Of a DNA stretch of 64,000 nucleotides, positions 42,144-50,823 are shown one piece after another. Source of the DNA: Acidobacteriaceae bacterium. GTDB lineage: Bacteria; Acidobacteriota; Terriglobia; Terriglobales; Acidobacteriaceae. The position numbers were made by a program, and so were the translations under genes. The first letter of the stretch is position 1, and each line of letters opens with the position of its first letter. The notes under the pieces are model-generated. The model was not told the origin of the DNA. It was given only the letters and a program-made list of their open reading frames with translations, and made no database searches. Location of the stretch: assembly GCA_028283625.1 (NCBI GenBank), contig JAPWKG010000024.1:1-64000 (forward strand). Reading direction: 5' to 3'.

Positions 42144-45056
42144 ATGGCCACACACAACGACAAGCCGCCGATTTACCTGCTGGATACCATGGCGTTTATC
42201 TTCCGCGCCTATCATGCGATGCAACGTTCGCGGCCTATGTCGACGCGTACCGGCATTCCTACCGCAGCGACCTATGTTTTCGTGAACATGATTAACAAGC
42301 TGCGTTCCGACTTTAAGCCGGAGTACATGGCCGCGGTCTATGACGTAGGCGCGCCGGTGCACCGTAACGAGCTGGCCGAGAAGCTGAAGGACGTCAAAAA
42401 ATTCAACATCAAGACGCAGCAGTTTGAAACGCTAGAGTATGGCGGCTACAAGGCCAACCGCGCCGAGACACCGCCGGACCTGATTCAACAGCAACCCTAC
42501 ATTCGTCGTGCGCTGGAGGCGTTTCGCATTCCGATTGTGTACTACGAGGGCTTTGAGGCGGACGATGTCATTGGCACGCTCTCGTGCCAGCTTTCGGCGC
42601 TGGGGCACAAGGTGTATGTTGTCTCGTCGGATAAGGACATGATGCAGCTGGTCAACGAGCATGTATCGATTCTGAATCCGACGAAGGATAACCTCGTGCT
42701 CGATCCTGCCGGTGTGGAGAAGATATTGGGCGTGCTGCCCGAGCGCGTGGTGGATGTGATGGCGCTGCGCGGCGATGCGATTGATAACGTTCCGGGAGCG
42801 CCGGGGATCGGCGACAAAGGATCAGTGGAGCTGATCCAGCAGTTTGGCAGTGTGGAAGCCGCGATGGATGCTGCGGTGGCATCGCCGGAGAGCATCAAGC
42901 GCAAGACTTACCGCGAGTCGCTGGCCAACAATCGTGAAAATATTCTGCTCTCGAAAGAGTTGGTGACGATTCACACCGCAGTGCCTATCGAAATTGCGCT
43001 GGATGAGATGAAGACGCAGGCACCCGATGCTGCTGCGTGTCGCGAGCTGTTTACAGAGCTTGAGTTCACCACGATGCTCAAGGACCTTGCTCCGGATGTA
43101 CGTGCTGTTGCTGCTACCTATGATCCTAAGGCGGATGCTTCTGCTCTGAGTGCATTGCTGGACAAAGCGCGGCATGGAGCCAGCCTGTCGCTCGCCTTGG
43201 CTGAAGGTGCGGAAGCGCTACGTGCAGAGGTGCAGGCAGAGGCCTCAGACGACGCTGCCGAGGCCGAGCCCGAAGCACCGCAGACGATGAGTCTTTTCGG
43301 AGTGGCTGCTGCGGAACCTGCGGTGAGCACCGTTGTTGTTGCTGAGGCCAAGACGTGCCGTGTAGGGCTGGCTTTCGATGATACGCACGCAATTGAGGTG
43401 GATCTTGCCGACGTGCGCGCGGTGCTTGAAGATGCGTCTTTGGCAAAGTGTGTACACGACCTGAAGGCGGTTCTGCGTGTGCTTGACGAGCAGGGAGTAT
43501 CGCTGGCGGGCGATGTGACGGATGTGATGTTGCAGAGCTATCTGCTGAATCCGACGCACGGCTCGCACACTCTGGTGGATGTTGCTGCGCGTTCGTTGAG
43601 TCGTGCGTTGACGCATCAGCCGACAAAACAAAATCCGAACGATCCGTTGCGGTTGTCCGAGGCGGCCAGCGCTGTGGCCGGGTTAGCGCGTGTGTTGAGC
43701 GGGCAGATGCAGGAGAACGTGGTGGAGCACACGATTCCCGCGGATCAGCCTGAGCTTGGCGGCGCAATGACCGAAGAGATGCTGCAGGGCAGCGCAGGTG
43801 GGCAAGAGAAAACGCTGCGAGAAGATTCCACGTTGCCTGAGGTATACCGCGCGATTGATTTGCCGCTGGTACCGGTGCTGTTGCGCATGGAGCAGGCGGG
43901 CGTACGCATTGATCGCGATGTGCTGGGGGAGATGGGCACACGGCTAGGAGTGATGATCGATGATCTTGCCGAGCGCATCTATGCAAGCTCCGGGCATCGC
44001 TTCAACGTCAACTCACCCAAGCAGTTGGGAGACGTTCTCTTCAACAGGATGGATCTTCCCAAGCCGACCAAGCAGGGCAAGGGGAAGGTGATCTCGACCG
44101 CGCAGGACATTCTGGAAGACCTGGCGCAACACCATGAAGTTCCGGCGCTGGTGTTGGAGCACCGGCAGCTGCAGAAGTTGAAGTCAACCTATCTTGATCA
44201 ACTGCCTTTGTTGGCCGATGCGGATTCGCGTGTGCACACGACCTTCAATCAGGTGGGAACGGCAACCGGCCGTCTGAGCTCGACGAATCCGAATCTGCAG
44301 AATATTCCGATTCGCACGGCGGTGGGTCGCGAGATTCGTGCTGCGTTTGTGCCTTCGCCGGGTAATGTGTTGCTGGCGGTGGATTACTCGCAGATTGAGC
44401 TGCGGCTGATGGCGCACTTCTCGCAGGACCCGTTATTGCTGGATGCGTATCGGACGGGCAAGGATATTCATACGCTAACTGCGGCGGAAGTCTTTGGCGT
44501 GGATGCGGAGACGATGGATAAGGAAACGCGCGCACGAGCCAAGGCTGTGAACTTCGGTATTGTGTACGGCATCTCTCCGTTCGGGCTTGCAGCGCAGCTC
44601 GGCATTGATCAACGTACGGCGCGCGAGTACATCGAACGTTACTTCGAGCGCTATAAGGGCGTGCAGTTGTTTATCGAGCGCACGCTGGAGGAGGTACGGC
44701 GCACGCAGTCGGTGAAGACCGCATTTGGTCGCATCCGTCCTATTCCCGATATCCAGTCGCGCAATCCGAATCAACGTGGCTTTGCAGAACGCACCGCGAT
44801 CAATACCCCTTTGCAGGGTACCGCCGCCGATCTGATCAAGATCGCCATGATTGGCATCGATTCTGCGTTGACGCAGCGTAAGCTGGCGGCACGGATGACG
44901 CTGCAGGTGCATGACGAACTGTTGTTCGATGTGCCCGAGCATGAGGCCGACGAGGTGAGTGCGTTGGTGAAGGATCTGATGGAGTCGGCTGCGTCGTTCA
45001 GTGTTCCGATGGTGGCAGAGGTCGGACGTGGCGCGAACTGGCGCGATGCCAAGTAG
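42144..45056 (+). CDS. polA: DNA polymerase I
   Basis: Repair and Okazaki-fragment polymerase, 970 residues. The 5' nuclease domain (1-300) shows the metal-binding DTMAFIFRAYHA, FEADDVIGTL, and a helix-hairpin-helix GAPGIGDKGS. The central 3'-5' exonuclease-like domain (about 340-560) lacks the acidic residues of motifs Exo I and Exo III and probably has no proofreading. The polymerase domain (570-970) has motif A DYSQIELRLMAHFSQD, motif B RAKAVNFGIVYGISPFG and motif C VHDELLFD. A Glu/Ala-rich linker lies near 365-390. The ATG at 42144 (MATHNDKPP) is chosen over upstream TTG because it begins next to the conserved YLLDTMAF. bcp follows 26 bases downstream. Confidence 0.96.
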   Translation: MATHNDKPPIYLLDTMAFIFRAYHAMQRSRPMSTRTGIPTAATYVFVNMINKLRSDFKPEYMAAVYDVGAPVHRNELAEKLKDVKKFNIKTQQFETLEYGGYKANRAETPPDLIQQQPYIRRALEAFRIPIVYYEGFEADDVIGTLSCQLSALGHKVYVVSSDKDMMQLVNEHVSILNPTKDNLVLDPAGVEKILGVLPERVVDVMALRGDAIDNVPGAPGIGDKGSVELIQQFGSVEAAMDAAVASPESIKRKTYRESLANNRENILLSKELVTIHTAVPIEIALDEMKTQAPDAAACRELFTELEFTTMLKDLAPDVRAVAATYDPKADASALSALLDKARHGASLSLALAEGAEALRAEVQAEASDDAAEAEPEAPQTMSLFGVAAAEPAVSTVVVAEAKTCRVGLAFDDTHAIEVDLADVRAVLEDASLAKCVHDLKAVLRVLDEQGVSLAGDVTDVMLQSYLLNPTHGSHTLVDVAARSLSRALTHQPTKQNPNDPLRLSEAASAVAGLARVLSGQMQENVVEHTIPADQPELGGAMTEEMLQGSAGGQEKTLREDSTLPEVYRAIDLPLVPVLLRMEQAGVRIDRDVLGEMGTRLGVMIDDLAERIYASSGHRFNVNSPKQLGDVLFNRMDLPKPTKQGKGKVISTAQDILEDLAQHHEVPALVLEHRQLQKLKSTYLDQLPLLADADSRVHTTFNQVGTATGRLSSTNPNLQNIPIRTAVGREIRAAFVPSPGNVLLAVDYSQIELRLMAHFSQDPLLLDAYRTGKDIHTLTAAEVFGVDAETMDKETRARAKAVNFGIVYGISPFGLAAQLGIDQRTAREYIERYFERYKGVQLFIERTLEEVRRTQSVKTAFGRIRPIPDIQSRNPNQRGFAERTAINTPLQGTAADLIKIAMIGIDSALTQRKLAARMTLQVHDELLFDVPEHEADEVSALVKDLMESAASFSVPMVAEVGRGANWRDAK

Positions 45057-45082
45057 GAAGACGGAAAGTAAGGAGAATGGAA

Positions 45083-45541
45083 ATGCTGAAGGTTGGAGAG
45101 GTTGTTGAAGATTTCACGTTGCAGGATCAGGATGGCAACGAGGTTTCGCTGAGCCAGTTCCGCGGCAAGCCGGTGGTTCTGTTCTTCTATCCGCGCGCAA
45201 ATACGCCGGGGTGCACCATTGAAGCCTGTGGCTTTCGCGATCATTTTGCAAAGCTGCAGAAGGAAGGCGTCGTGGTGCTCGGCATCTCGCGCGACACCGT
45301 GCGGGCACAGAAGAAGTTTCAGGAGAAGTATGATCTGCCGTACCCGCTGCTGGCGGATGCCGATCAGGCCATCGTCAATCGCTTCGGTCTGGTTAAGCCG
45401 AAGATGATGTACGGCAAGCAGGTGACCGGTGTTGCGCGCACGACGTATGTTATCGGGCCGGACGGTAAGCTGGTACACGTCTTTGAGAACGTAAAGCCGG
45501 AAGGCCATGCCGAAGAGGTTCTGGCGCTACTAAAGCAGTAG
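45083..45541 (+). CDS. bcp: Peroxiredoxin (bacterioferritin comigratory protein, PrxQ type)
   Basis: Thiol peroxidase of 152 residues that reduces hydrogen and organic peroxides using thioredoxin. The active site is TPGCTIEACGFRD: the peroxidatic C44 and the resolving C49 five residues later mark the atypical two-Cys PrxQ form. The thioredoxin-fold strand VVLFFYPRA and the TTYVIGPDGKL segment are standard. The ATG at 45083 has AGGAG at eight bases; an ATG two codons upstream is too close to that site. Ends at a strong terminator. Confidence 0.95.
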   Translation: MLKVGEVVEDFTLQDQDGNEVSLSQFRGKPVVLFFYPRANTPGCTIEACGFRDHFAKLQKEGVVVLGISRDTVRAQKKFQEKYDLPYPLLADADQAIVNRFGLVKPKMMYGKQVTGVARTTYVIGPDGKLVHVFENVKPEGHAEEVLALLKQ

Positions 45542-45555
45542 GCTGCGGGATGGCA

Positions 45556-45603
45556 AAACGGCAAGAGCCGCGAAGAGAACTCTCTTCGCGGCTCTTGCCG
45601 TTT
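45556..45603. terminator. Very long bidirectional terminator between bcp and glgA
   Basis: AAACGGCAAGAGCCGCGAAGAGA pairs with its complement over more than 20 bases around a short loop, between two convergent genes. This is the longest hairpin in the window. Confidence 0.9.
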
Positions 45604-45614
45604 CCGGAAGGTAA

Positions 45615-46847
45615 TTAGCCCTTATGCGCGGCGATGAGTTGTTCATACAGCTTGATCGTCTGATCCGCGATGGCGGTCCAGGAGAACATGGCCTCTACAC
45701 GGCGCCTGCCTGCCTGCCCCATGCGTTTAGCCAGAGCCGGATCGTGCAGCACGGTTGTGAGCTTCGTGGCGAGATCGCGCGAGAAGCCTTCGGGGTCGAT
45801 TGGGAAGCTTGTGGTCGGGTCTGCCTCAAAGGCGACAAGGTATCCTGTCTCGCCCTCGACAACGACTTCCAGAATGCCGCCGGTGGCAGAGGCCACAACC
45901 GGCGCGCCGCAGGCCATGGCTTCCAGATTGATGATGCCGAAGGGTTCATAGACCGAAGGGCAGCAGAAGACGGCGCAGTGCGAGTAGATCTGGATGGCGT
46001 CTGCCTTCGTGACCATCTTCTCAATCCAGAGGATGTTCGCTCCCTCCGCACGAGCGGCCTCAATCTTCAGGCGCATCTCTTCGGCGATCTCCGGGGTATC
46101 CGGTGCGCCGGCGCAGAGCACGACCTGTGTACCCGCGGGCAGATACTTGATCGCATCGACCAGGTGCGTGACCCCTTTCTGACGTGTGATGCGTCCGACG
46201 AAGAGCACATAGGGTTTACTGATGTCGATGCCGTAACCTTCGAGGACGTGCGTGCTGGGGTCGTAACGATATTGGTCGAGATCGATTCCGTTGTAGATGA
46301 CGTGAATCTTTGCCGGGTCGACGTCCGGGTAGGCGCGAAGAATATCCGCCTTGGTGCCGTTGGAAACGGCGACGATCGCATCGGCGTCCAGTACGGCGGT
46401 GCGTTCCATCCACGAGCTGAGCTGGTAGCCCGAGCCAAGTTGCTCGGCCTTCCAGGCACGCAGCGGCTCCAGCGAGTGCGTGGTGAGCACGAACGGAATG
46501 CCGTAAAGCTTCTTGGCCAGGAACCCGGCCATGGAGACGTACCAGGTATGGGTGTGGATGATGTCGAGCTTCTCCAGCTGAAGCTGCTGCAGCAGGTTCA
46601 GGGAGAGGGCTTCGAGAGCGCCCTTGAACTTGGCATCGGTTCCGTGGGTGATGGCGGTCCAGGGCTGCTCGAAGTGGACCTCGAGCCCGGCCGGTGCCTC
46701 CGGCGCAGGTTCTGCCGGGCTCTCACCCCAGGCGTGGACTTCTACGTCGATCTTCTTTGCCAGCTCGCGGGAAAGATACTCCACATGAACCCCTGCGCCG
46801 CCGTAAACGTAAGGCGGATACTCCCGCGTCATCAACCCAACCCGCAT
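45615..46847 (-). CDS. glgA: Glycogen synthase, GT4 type (corynebacterial GlgA-like)
   Basis: Retaining glycosyltransferase of 410 residues with two Rossmann domains. The start MRVGLMTREYPPYVYGGAGVHVEYLSREL fits the GT4 glgA group described for Corynebacterium and many other bacteria, in which ADP-glucose (or a related nucleotide sugar) is the donor. FVGRITRQKGVTHLVDA and EPFGIINLEAMACGAPVVAS carry the nucleotide-sugar contacts, including the E-x7-E motif. The frame opens 75 codons earlier, but the residues before 46847 look unrelated. A second in-frame ATG at 46874 is possible. Donor sugar and acceptor (glycogen or maltose-1-phosphate) are not fixed by sequence. glgC and other glycogen genes are absent here. 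Confidence 0.9.
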   Translation of the reverse strand: MRVGLMTREYPPYVYGGAGVHVEYLSRELAKKIDVEVHAWGESPAEPAPEAPAGLEVHFEQPWTAITHGTDAKFKGALEALSLNLLQQLQLEKLDIIHTHTWYVSMAGFLAKKLYGIPFVLTTHSLEPLRAWKAEQLGSGYQLSSWMERTAVLDADAIVAVSNGTKADILRAYPDVDPAKIHVIYNGIDLDQYRYDPSTHVLEGYGIDISKPYVLFVGRITRQKGVTHLVDAIKYLPAGTQVVLCAGAPDTPEIAEEMRLKIEAARAEGANILWIEKMVTKADAIQIYSHCAVFCCPSVYEPFGIINLEAMACGAPVVASATGGILEVVVEGETGYLVAFEADPTTSFPIDPEGFSRDLATKLTTVLHDPALAKRMGQAGRRRVEAMFSWTAIADQTIKLYEQLIAAHKG

Positions 46848-47134
46848 GCTTCGTTCCACTCCTTCCGGACTCATGCTGAGGATACAGCGCCCAGCTTTGA
46901 GTTGGATGCTTGCCGGCGTGCCCGGTAACCGCGCAGGGTGTGGATTCCGCCCATAAACGAATCGCCGCTGACGCGACCGAGCGAACACAGCGGCTGGATG
47001 GAACCGTTTCTCAGGAGAGTCTCGTCTATTCAGGCAGGCCGGGTGGCTGGCGGGCGGTCTGCGGGAGACCACACCGCGGGTGGTGTACGGCGTCCTACAA
47101 TCGTGGGAAGAAGGGAGAGCGCGCAGGGGTGGAA

Positions 47135-49006
47135 ATGATCTGGCTACCAGCGGCGGAGGAGTTTGACGCGCGTCTGCGTCAGGCCAAGAGCCTGCCTGCG
47201 GACCGGCAGGTGTCTGCGCTGCGTGCGCTCAGCCTCCAGCGTTTGGACTTTCTTCAGACCTCCCAGCTTGATCGCGCCTTGCTTCGTGCGCAGGCAGTGC
47301 TTGGGGTGCCGCTGCCGGGGCTAGAGCCGGTGCGTCTGGCGGTGCTTGGTTCGTCTACGACCGGACATCTTTTACCGGGATTGCGGCTGGCTGCCTTACG
47401 GCAGGGCCTGTCGCTGGAGCTGTATGAAGCGCCTTACGGGACCTACCGGCAGGAGCTGCTCAGCGAACGTTCCGCGCTCACGGCGTTTCAGCCCCAGGTA
47501 ATTCTGTTTGCGCTCGATGCACGTCATCTTCTGGCGCTGGCGCAGGGAGGCGTTGAGGAGGCTGTCGATGCCCTGCGTGGCTGCTGGCAGCGAGCACAGA
47601 GCCGTTTCCGTTGCCAGGTCATCCAGCAGACCGGCCTGGAGCTGTTTGCTCCTCTGGCGGGCAGCAATGAGCACCGGCTGGCGGAGGCTCCTTCGACCGT
47701 ATTGCGCTCGCTCAACGAAGCGATGCGGCGGGCATCGGAGATGACCTCAGTAGATTTGCTGTCGATGGAAAACCTGACCGCGCAGGAGGGCTTGCGCGGC
47801 TGTTACGACGCAGCGCTGTGGCACAAGAGCAAACAGGAGGTGCACCCTCGCGCGGCTGCTCTGTACGGGGAGCTGGCGCTGCGGCTGATTGCGGCTGCTC
47901 GCGGAAGGTCGGCCAAGTGCCTGGTCCTGGATCTGGACAATACGTTGTGGGGAGGCGTGATCGGCGACGATGGTCTGGAAGGGATCGTGCTGGGGCAGGG
48001 TTCGGCGACCGGTGAGGCGTTTGCGGAGTTTCAACGCTATGTCCTCTCGCTCTCGCGGCGCGGTGTGGTGCTGGGGGTTTGTTCGAAGAACGAGGAGGCC
48101 AATGCACTGGAGGCCTTCGATCGGCACCCGGAGATGCTGCTGGGGCGTGAACAGATTGCCTGCTTCCGGGCCAACTGGGCAGACAAGGCGACTAACCTGC
48201 GGGAGATGGCACGCGCCCTCAACCTGGGGCTCGATGCTTTCGTTTTCGTAGACGATAACCCGGTGGAGCGCAGTCTGGTGCGGCGTGAGCTGCCGATGGT
48301 GCGTGTGCCGGAGATGCCGGAGGATCCGGCGGAGTTCGTGCAGACATTGGCCTCGGCGGGGTACTTTGAGGCGGTCCGTTTTACGGCAGAAGACCGCTGC
48401 CGTGCACAGCAGTATCGGGCTGGTGCAGAACGGGAGCGGCTTTTGGAAGAGGCCACGGACATGGGCACGTACCTGCGCTCACTGCAGATGGTGTTGGCTG
48501 CAGGTCCGGTGGATGCGTTGACGCTGCCACGCGTGACGCAGCTGATCAACAAAACCAACCAGTTCAACCTGACGACCGAACGGTTGAGCGAAGCGGAGAT
48601 TCATGCGCGTGCAAAAAGCGCGGAGTGGATCACGCTGCAGCTGCGGCTGGAAGACCGCTTCGGCGACAACGGGTTGATCTCGGTTTTGATGGCGCGATGC
48701 GAAGGGCAGGATGCAGAGATCGCCAGCTGGCTGATGAGCTGCCGTGTTCTGGGCCGCGAGGTGGAGCGCGCCGCTCTGGGCCTGCTGGTGGAAGAAGCGC
48801 GTGCTCGCGGTGTACAGCGGTTGCGCGGAAGCTACCGGCCTACGGCGAAGAATGGGATGGTGCGCGATCTGTACGCGCGCCTCGGTTTCAGGGCAGAAGC
48901 TGCGGACGGGGTGGAGGAGCGTTGGGTGCTCGCGCTCGACAGCTTTGCGGAGCCTGAGCCTCTGCCCTTTCTCGTAAAGCGCAATGAGGTGGCGGCTCTG
49001 GCGTAG
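47135..49006 (+). CDS. FkbH-type HAD-IIIC protein (SGNH-like, HAD and GNAT-like domains)
   Basis: Three-part protein of 623 residues. The N-terminal domain (about 60-230) has a GSSTTGHL start resembling the SGNH-hydrolase-like domain of FkbH-like proteins. The central HAD domain begins CLVLDLDNTLWGG with catalytic D266 and D268, then CSKNEEANA and VFVDDNPVER. The C-terminal part (about 480-620; NGLISVLMA, SWLMSCRVLGREVE) is GNAT-like. Characterised FkbH proteins load a glyceryl unit from 1,3-bisphosphoglycerate onto an acyl carrier protein. No carrier protein or polyketide synthase is nearby, so a role in surface glycan or lipid decoration is as likely. The ATG at 47135 follows AGGGGTGG. The acyltransferase gene starts 110 bases later. 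Confidence 0.87.
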   Translation: MIWLPAAEEFDARLRQAKSLPADRQVSALRALSLQRLDFLQTSQLDRALLRAQAVLGVPLPGLEPVRLAVLGSSTTGHLLPGLRLAALRQGLSLELYEAPYGTYRQELLSERSALTAFQPQVILFALDARHLLALAQGGVEEAVDALRGCWQRAQSRFRCQVIQQTGLELFAPLAGSNEHRLAEAPSTVLRSLNEAMRRASEMTSVDLLSMENLTAQEGLRGCYDAALWHKSKQEVHPRAAALYGELALRLIAAARGRSAKCLVLDLDNTLWGGVIGDDGLEGIVLGQGSATGEAFAEFQRYVLSLSRRGVVLGVCSKNEEANALEAFDRHPEMLLGREQIACFRANWADKATNLREMARALNLGLDAFVFVDDNPVERSLVRRELPMVRVPEMPEDPAEFVQTLASAGYFEAVRFTAEDRCRAQQYRAGAERERLLEEATDMGTYLRSLQMVLAAGPVDALTLPRVTQLINKTNQFNLTTERLSEAEIHARAKSAEWITLQLRLEDRFGDNGLISVLMARCEGQDAEIASWLMSCRVLGREVERAALGLLVEEARARGVQRLRGSYRPTAKNGMVRDLYARLGFRAEAADGVEERWVLALDSFAEPEPLPFLVKRNEVAALA

Positions 49007-49116
49007 TGCTTCTGGGTGCTTTCCAGACCAGCGGTTACACTCGTGCATAGCAACCGCACCGACAACGATCGCCTTCTCGTCACCAGCCTTTTAACCGCCC
49101 AAGGGAGCCCGCCGCT

Positions 49117-50247
49117 TTGACGGAGCTTGCTGTCACCGATATCCGCAATCCAGAGCCTGCGCCCCGGCAACCGCGTCCGCCGCAGCTCCCTGCGTTGACC
49201 TCTGTGCGCTTCTTCGCCGCGTTGTACGTGGCGTTGTTTCACATGGTGCGGCCCTTTGAGCGCTGGGGCCGTGGTGCGGAGTTCGCTGGGGCAGGGTATG
49301 TCGGCGTCAGCTTCTTCTTCCTGCTTTCCGGCTTCATTCTTACGTACTCCCACGCGGCTGAGCCGAGCCTTGGATCCGTCTTCCGCAAGCGGTTTTACTT
49401 CGCGCGCTTTGCCCGCATCTACCCGGTGTACTTTCTGCTGACCCTTGCCGCCGGGGTACTGATGCGCTCCTACTTCGACAAGCCGATTCATCTTGTGGCC
49501 TATCTGGCAGACTTCCTGATGCTGCAAACGTGGTCGATCCGGATGGTTTCGTTCTTCAACGTGCCTGCATGGTCGGTGTCGATGGAGGTCTTTTTTTACC
49601 TGGTCTTCCCATTCCTCTTTCGCAGGGTTCGTCCGCGTTCGCTGACCGCCGGCGTAGCGCTTTTACTGGGTTTCTGGCTTTTGGCGATGGCCATGCCTGC
49701 GGTGGCGATGGCCACAGGCGCAGGCGGCACCTGGCATGAGGGCTTCGGCAGCTTCTCCTTCTGGATTCGCCGCTTCCCTCCCTTCGCTCTGCCGGAGTTT
49801 CTGGCCGGTGTGGTGCTGGGCTGGCTGTATCTGGAGCATCCTCCTGCGCCGCGCCGCGCTCTCTGGATGGCAATTACCGCGATCCTTACCCTGCTCGCGC
49901 TGCTGAGCTATGCGGATCATCTACCCATGCTGATGCTGCACAACGGGTTGCTCATTCCTCTCTACGCTCTGGTGCTGGTGGGGTTATCGCAGCGGCACTG
50001 GCTGTCGCGCGCGCTGGCATGGGGGCCGCTGGTCTTGCTGGGCGAAGCCAGCTACTCGCTGTACCTTACGCACTTCATGCTGGGGGATGCGATGACCGAG
50101 TACTTCGGCTGGCAACAGAACTTTCGTGCGTTGGCGGTGAATCTGCCACTGGCGCTGGCAATCTCTGTGCTGCTTTATCTCTGCGTGGAGCGGCCGAGCC
50201 GCAAGCGTCTGCTGCGCTGGTGGAACGGGCGGCACGCCAGGGCGTAG
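49117..50247 (+). CDS. Acyltransferase family 3 membrane protein (OafA-like)
   Basis: Integral membrane O-acyltransferase with about ten helices in 376 residues. The N-terminus has LTSVRFFAALYVALFHMVRPF with the catalytic-region histidine. GYVGVSFFFLLSGFILTYSH and RFARIYPVYFL follow. The last helices include LGEASYSLYLTHF. Such proteins acetylate or succinylate sugars and antibiotics outside the cytoplasm. There is no SGNH domain fused to it. TTG at 49117 is the start, with AAGGGA upstream. It follows the FkbH-like gene and could modify the same product. Confidence 0.9.
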   Translation: MTELAVTDIRNPEPAPRQPRPPQLPALTSVRFFAALYVALFHMVRPFERWGRGAEFAGAGYVGVSFFFLLSGFILTYSHAAEPSLGSVFRKRFYFARFARIYPVYFLLTLAAGVLMRSYFDKPIHLVAYLADFLMLQTWSIRMVSFFNVPAWSVSMEVFFYLVFPFLFRRVRPRSLTAGVALLLGFWLLAMAMPAVAMATGAGGTWHEGFGSFSFWIRRFPPFALPEFLAGVVLGWLYLEHPPAPRRALWMAITAILTLLALLSYADHLPMLMLHNGLLIPLYALVLVGLSQRHWLSRALAWGPLVLLGEASYSLYLTHFMLGDAMTEYFGWQQNFRALAVNLPLALAISVLLYLCVERPSRKRLLRWWNGRHARA

Positions 50248-50262
50248 CCGCGTAGGCCGTTG

Positions 50263-50754
50263 TTAGCGGAGCCCGGGCAGGCAGGGGTCCGCTGCAAAGC
50301 GGGGTTCGATCAGCTCAACCGGCACGCGGTCGTTGCCCATGAGCCAGCAGATGCGCCGTCCGGCAAAGGCTACGGCCGGCGTAGGTTCGGAGATCAGCAG
50401 CATTCCTGTAGAGCGCAGCCGCTCGACCTCCGCCTCAAGCGGTCCGTTGGCGATGAAACAGAGATGGTGCAACGCTCCGCCCGCCTTAGTGGCCGCAACC
50501 AGCTTGCCTTGTTCGCCATCGGGAGTCACGAGCTCCAGGAACGCGGCCTGTCCGGGGAGCTTGAGAAACTGTACCCGCGCGGTTTGTGCCGGGTCGTGAA
50601 AGACAGGAGAGGCGAGGCTGTAGCCGAAGCGCGTCACGTAGTTGGCCGCTGCCTGAGCAATGTCTTTTACCGCTACTCCGGTGTGGTGCAGACGCAGGGC
50701 TTCGGTCGGAGCAAGAGCGGGTGTCGTAGCGGCGGGCGTGGTGACGTCAGACAT
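50263..50754 (-). CDS. VOC/glyoxalase-fold protein
   Basis: A 163-residue member of the vicinal oxygen chelate superfamily. Two beta-alpha-beta-beta-beta modules are visible: LHHTGVAVKDIAQAAANYVTR...LELV (residues 22-75) and LHHLCFIANG...VELIEP (90-150). The metal ligands typical of the fold (His near each module start, Glu near each end) are present. The pattern is nearest to methylmalonyl-CoA epimerase-like or VOC proteins found next to FkbH genes, but the reaction is unknown. The ATG at 50754 is preferred over one at 50772. It is convergent with the acyltransferase gene, leaving 15 bases between stops. Confidence 0.85.
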   Translation of the reverse strand: MSDVTTPAATTPALAPTEALRLHHTGVAVKDIAQAAANYVTRFGYSLASPVFHDPAQTARVQFLKLPGQAAFLELVTPDGEQGKLVAATKAGGALHHLCFIANGPLEAEVERLRSTGMLLISEPTPAVAFAGRRICWLMGNDRVPVELIEPRFAADPCLPGLR

Positions 50755-50823
50755 CGGGGCTAAGGCTAACACCCCCGACGGCGCAAAAGGCTCTCAGGGG
50801 TTCGATACACTGGACGGGTTGCT

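Noticed and set aside
45624..46928. 434-codon plus-strand frame over glgA
   Set aside because: Antisense to a clear glycosyltransferase and without family motifs.
47135..50754. Polyketide or FK520-type cluster suggested by the FkbH-like gene
   Set aside because: No ketosynthase, carrier protein or thioesterase is present nearby.
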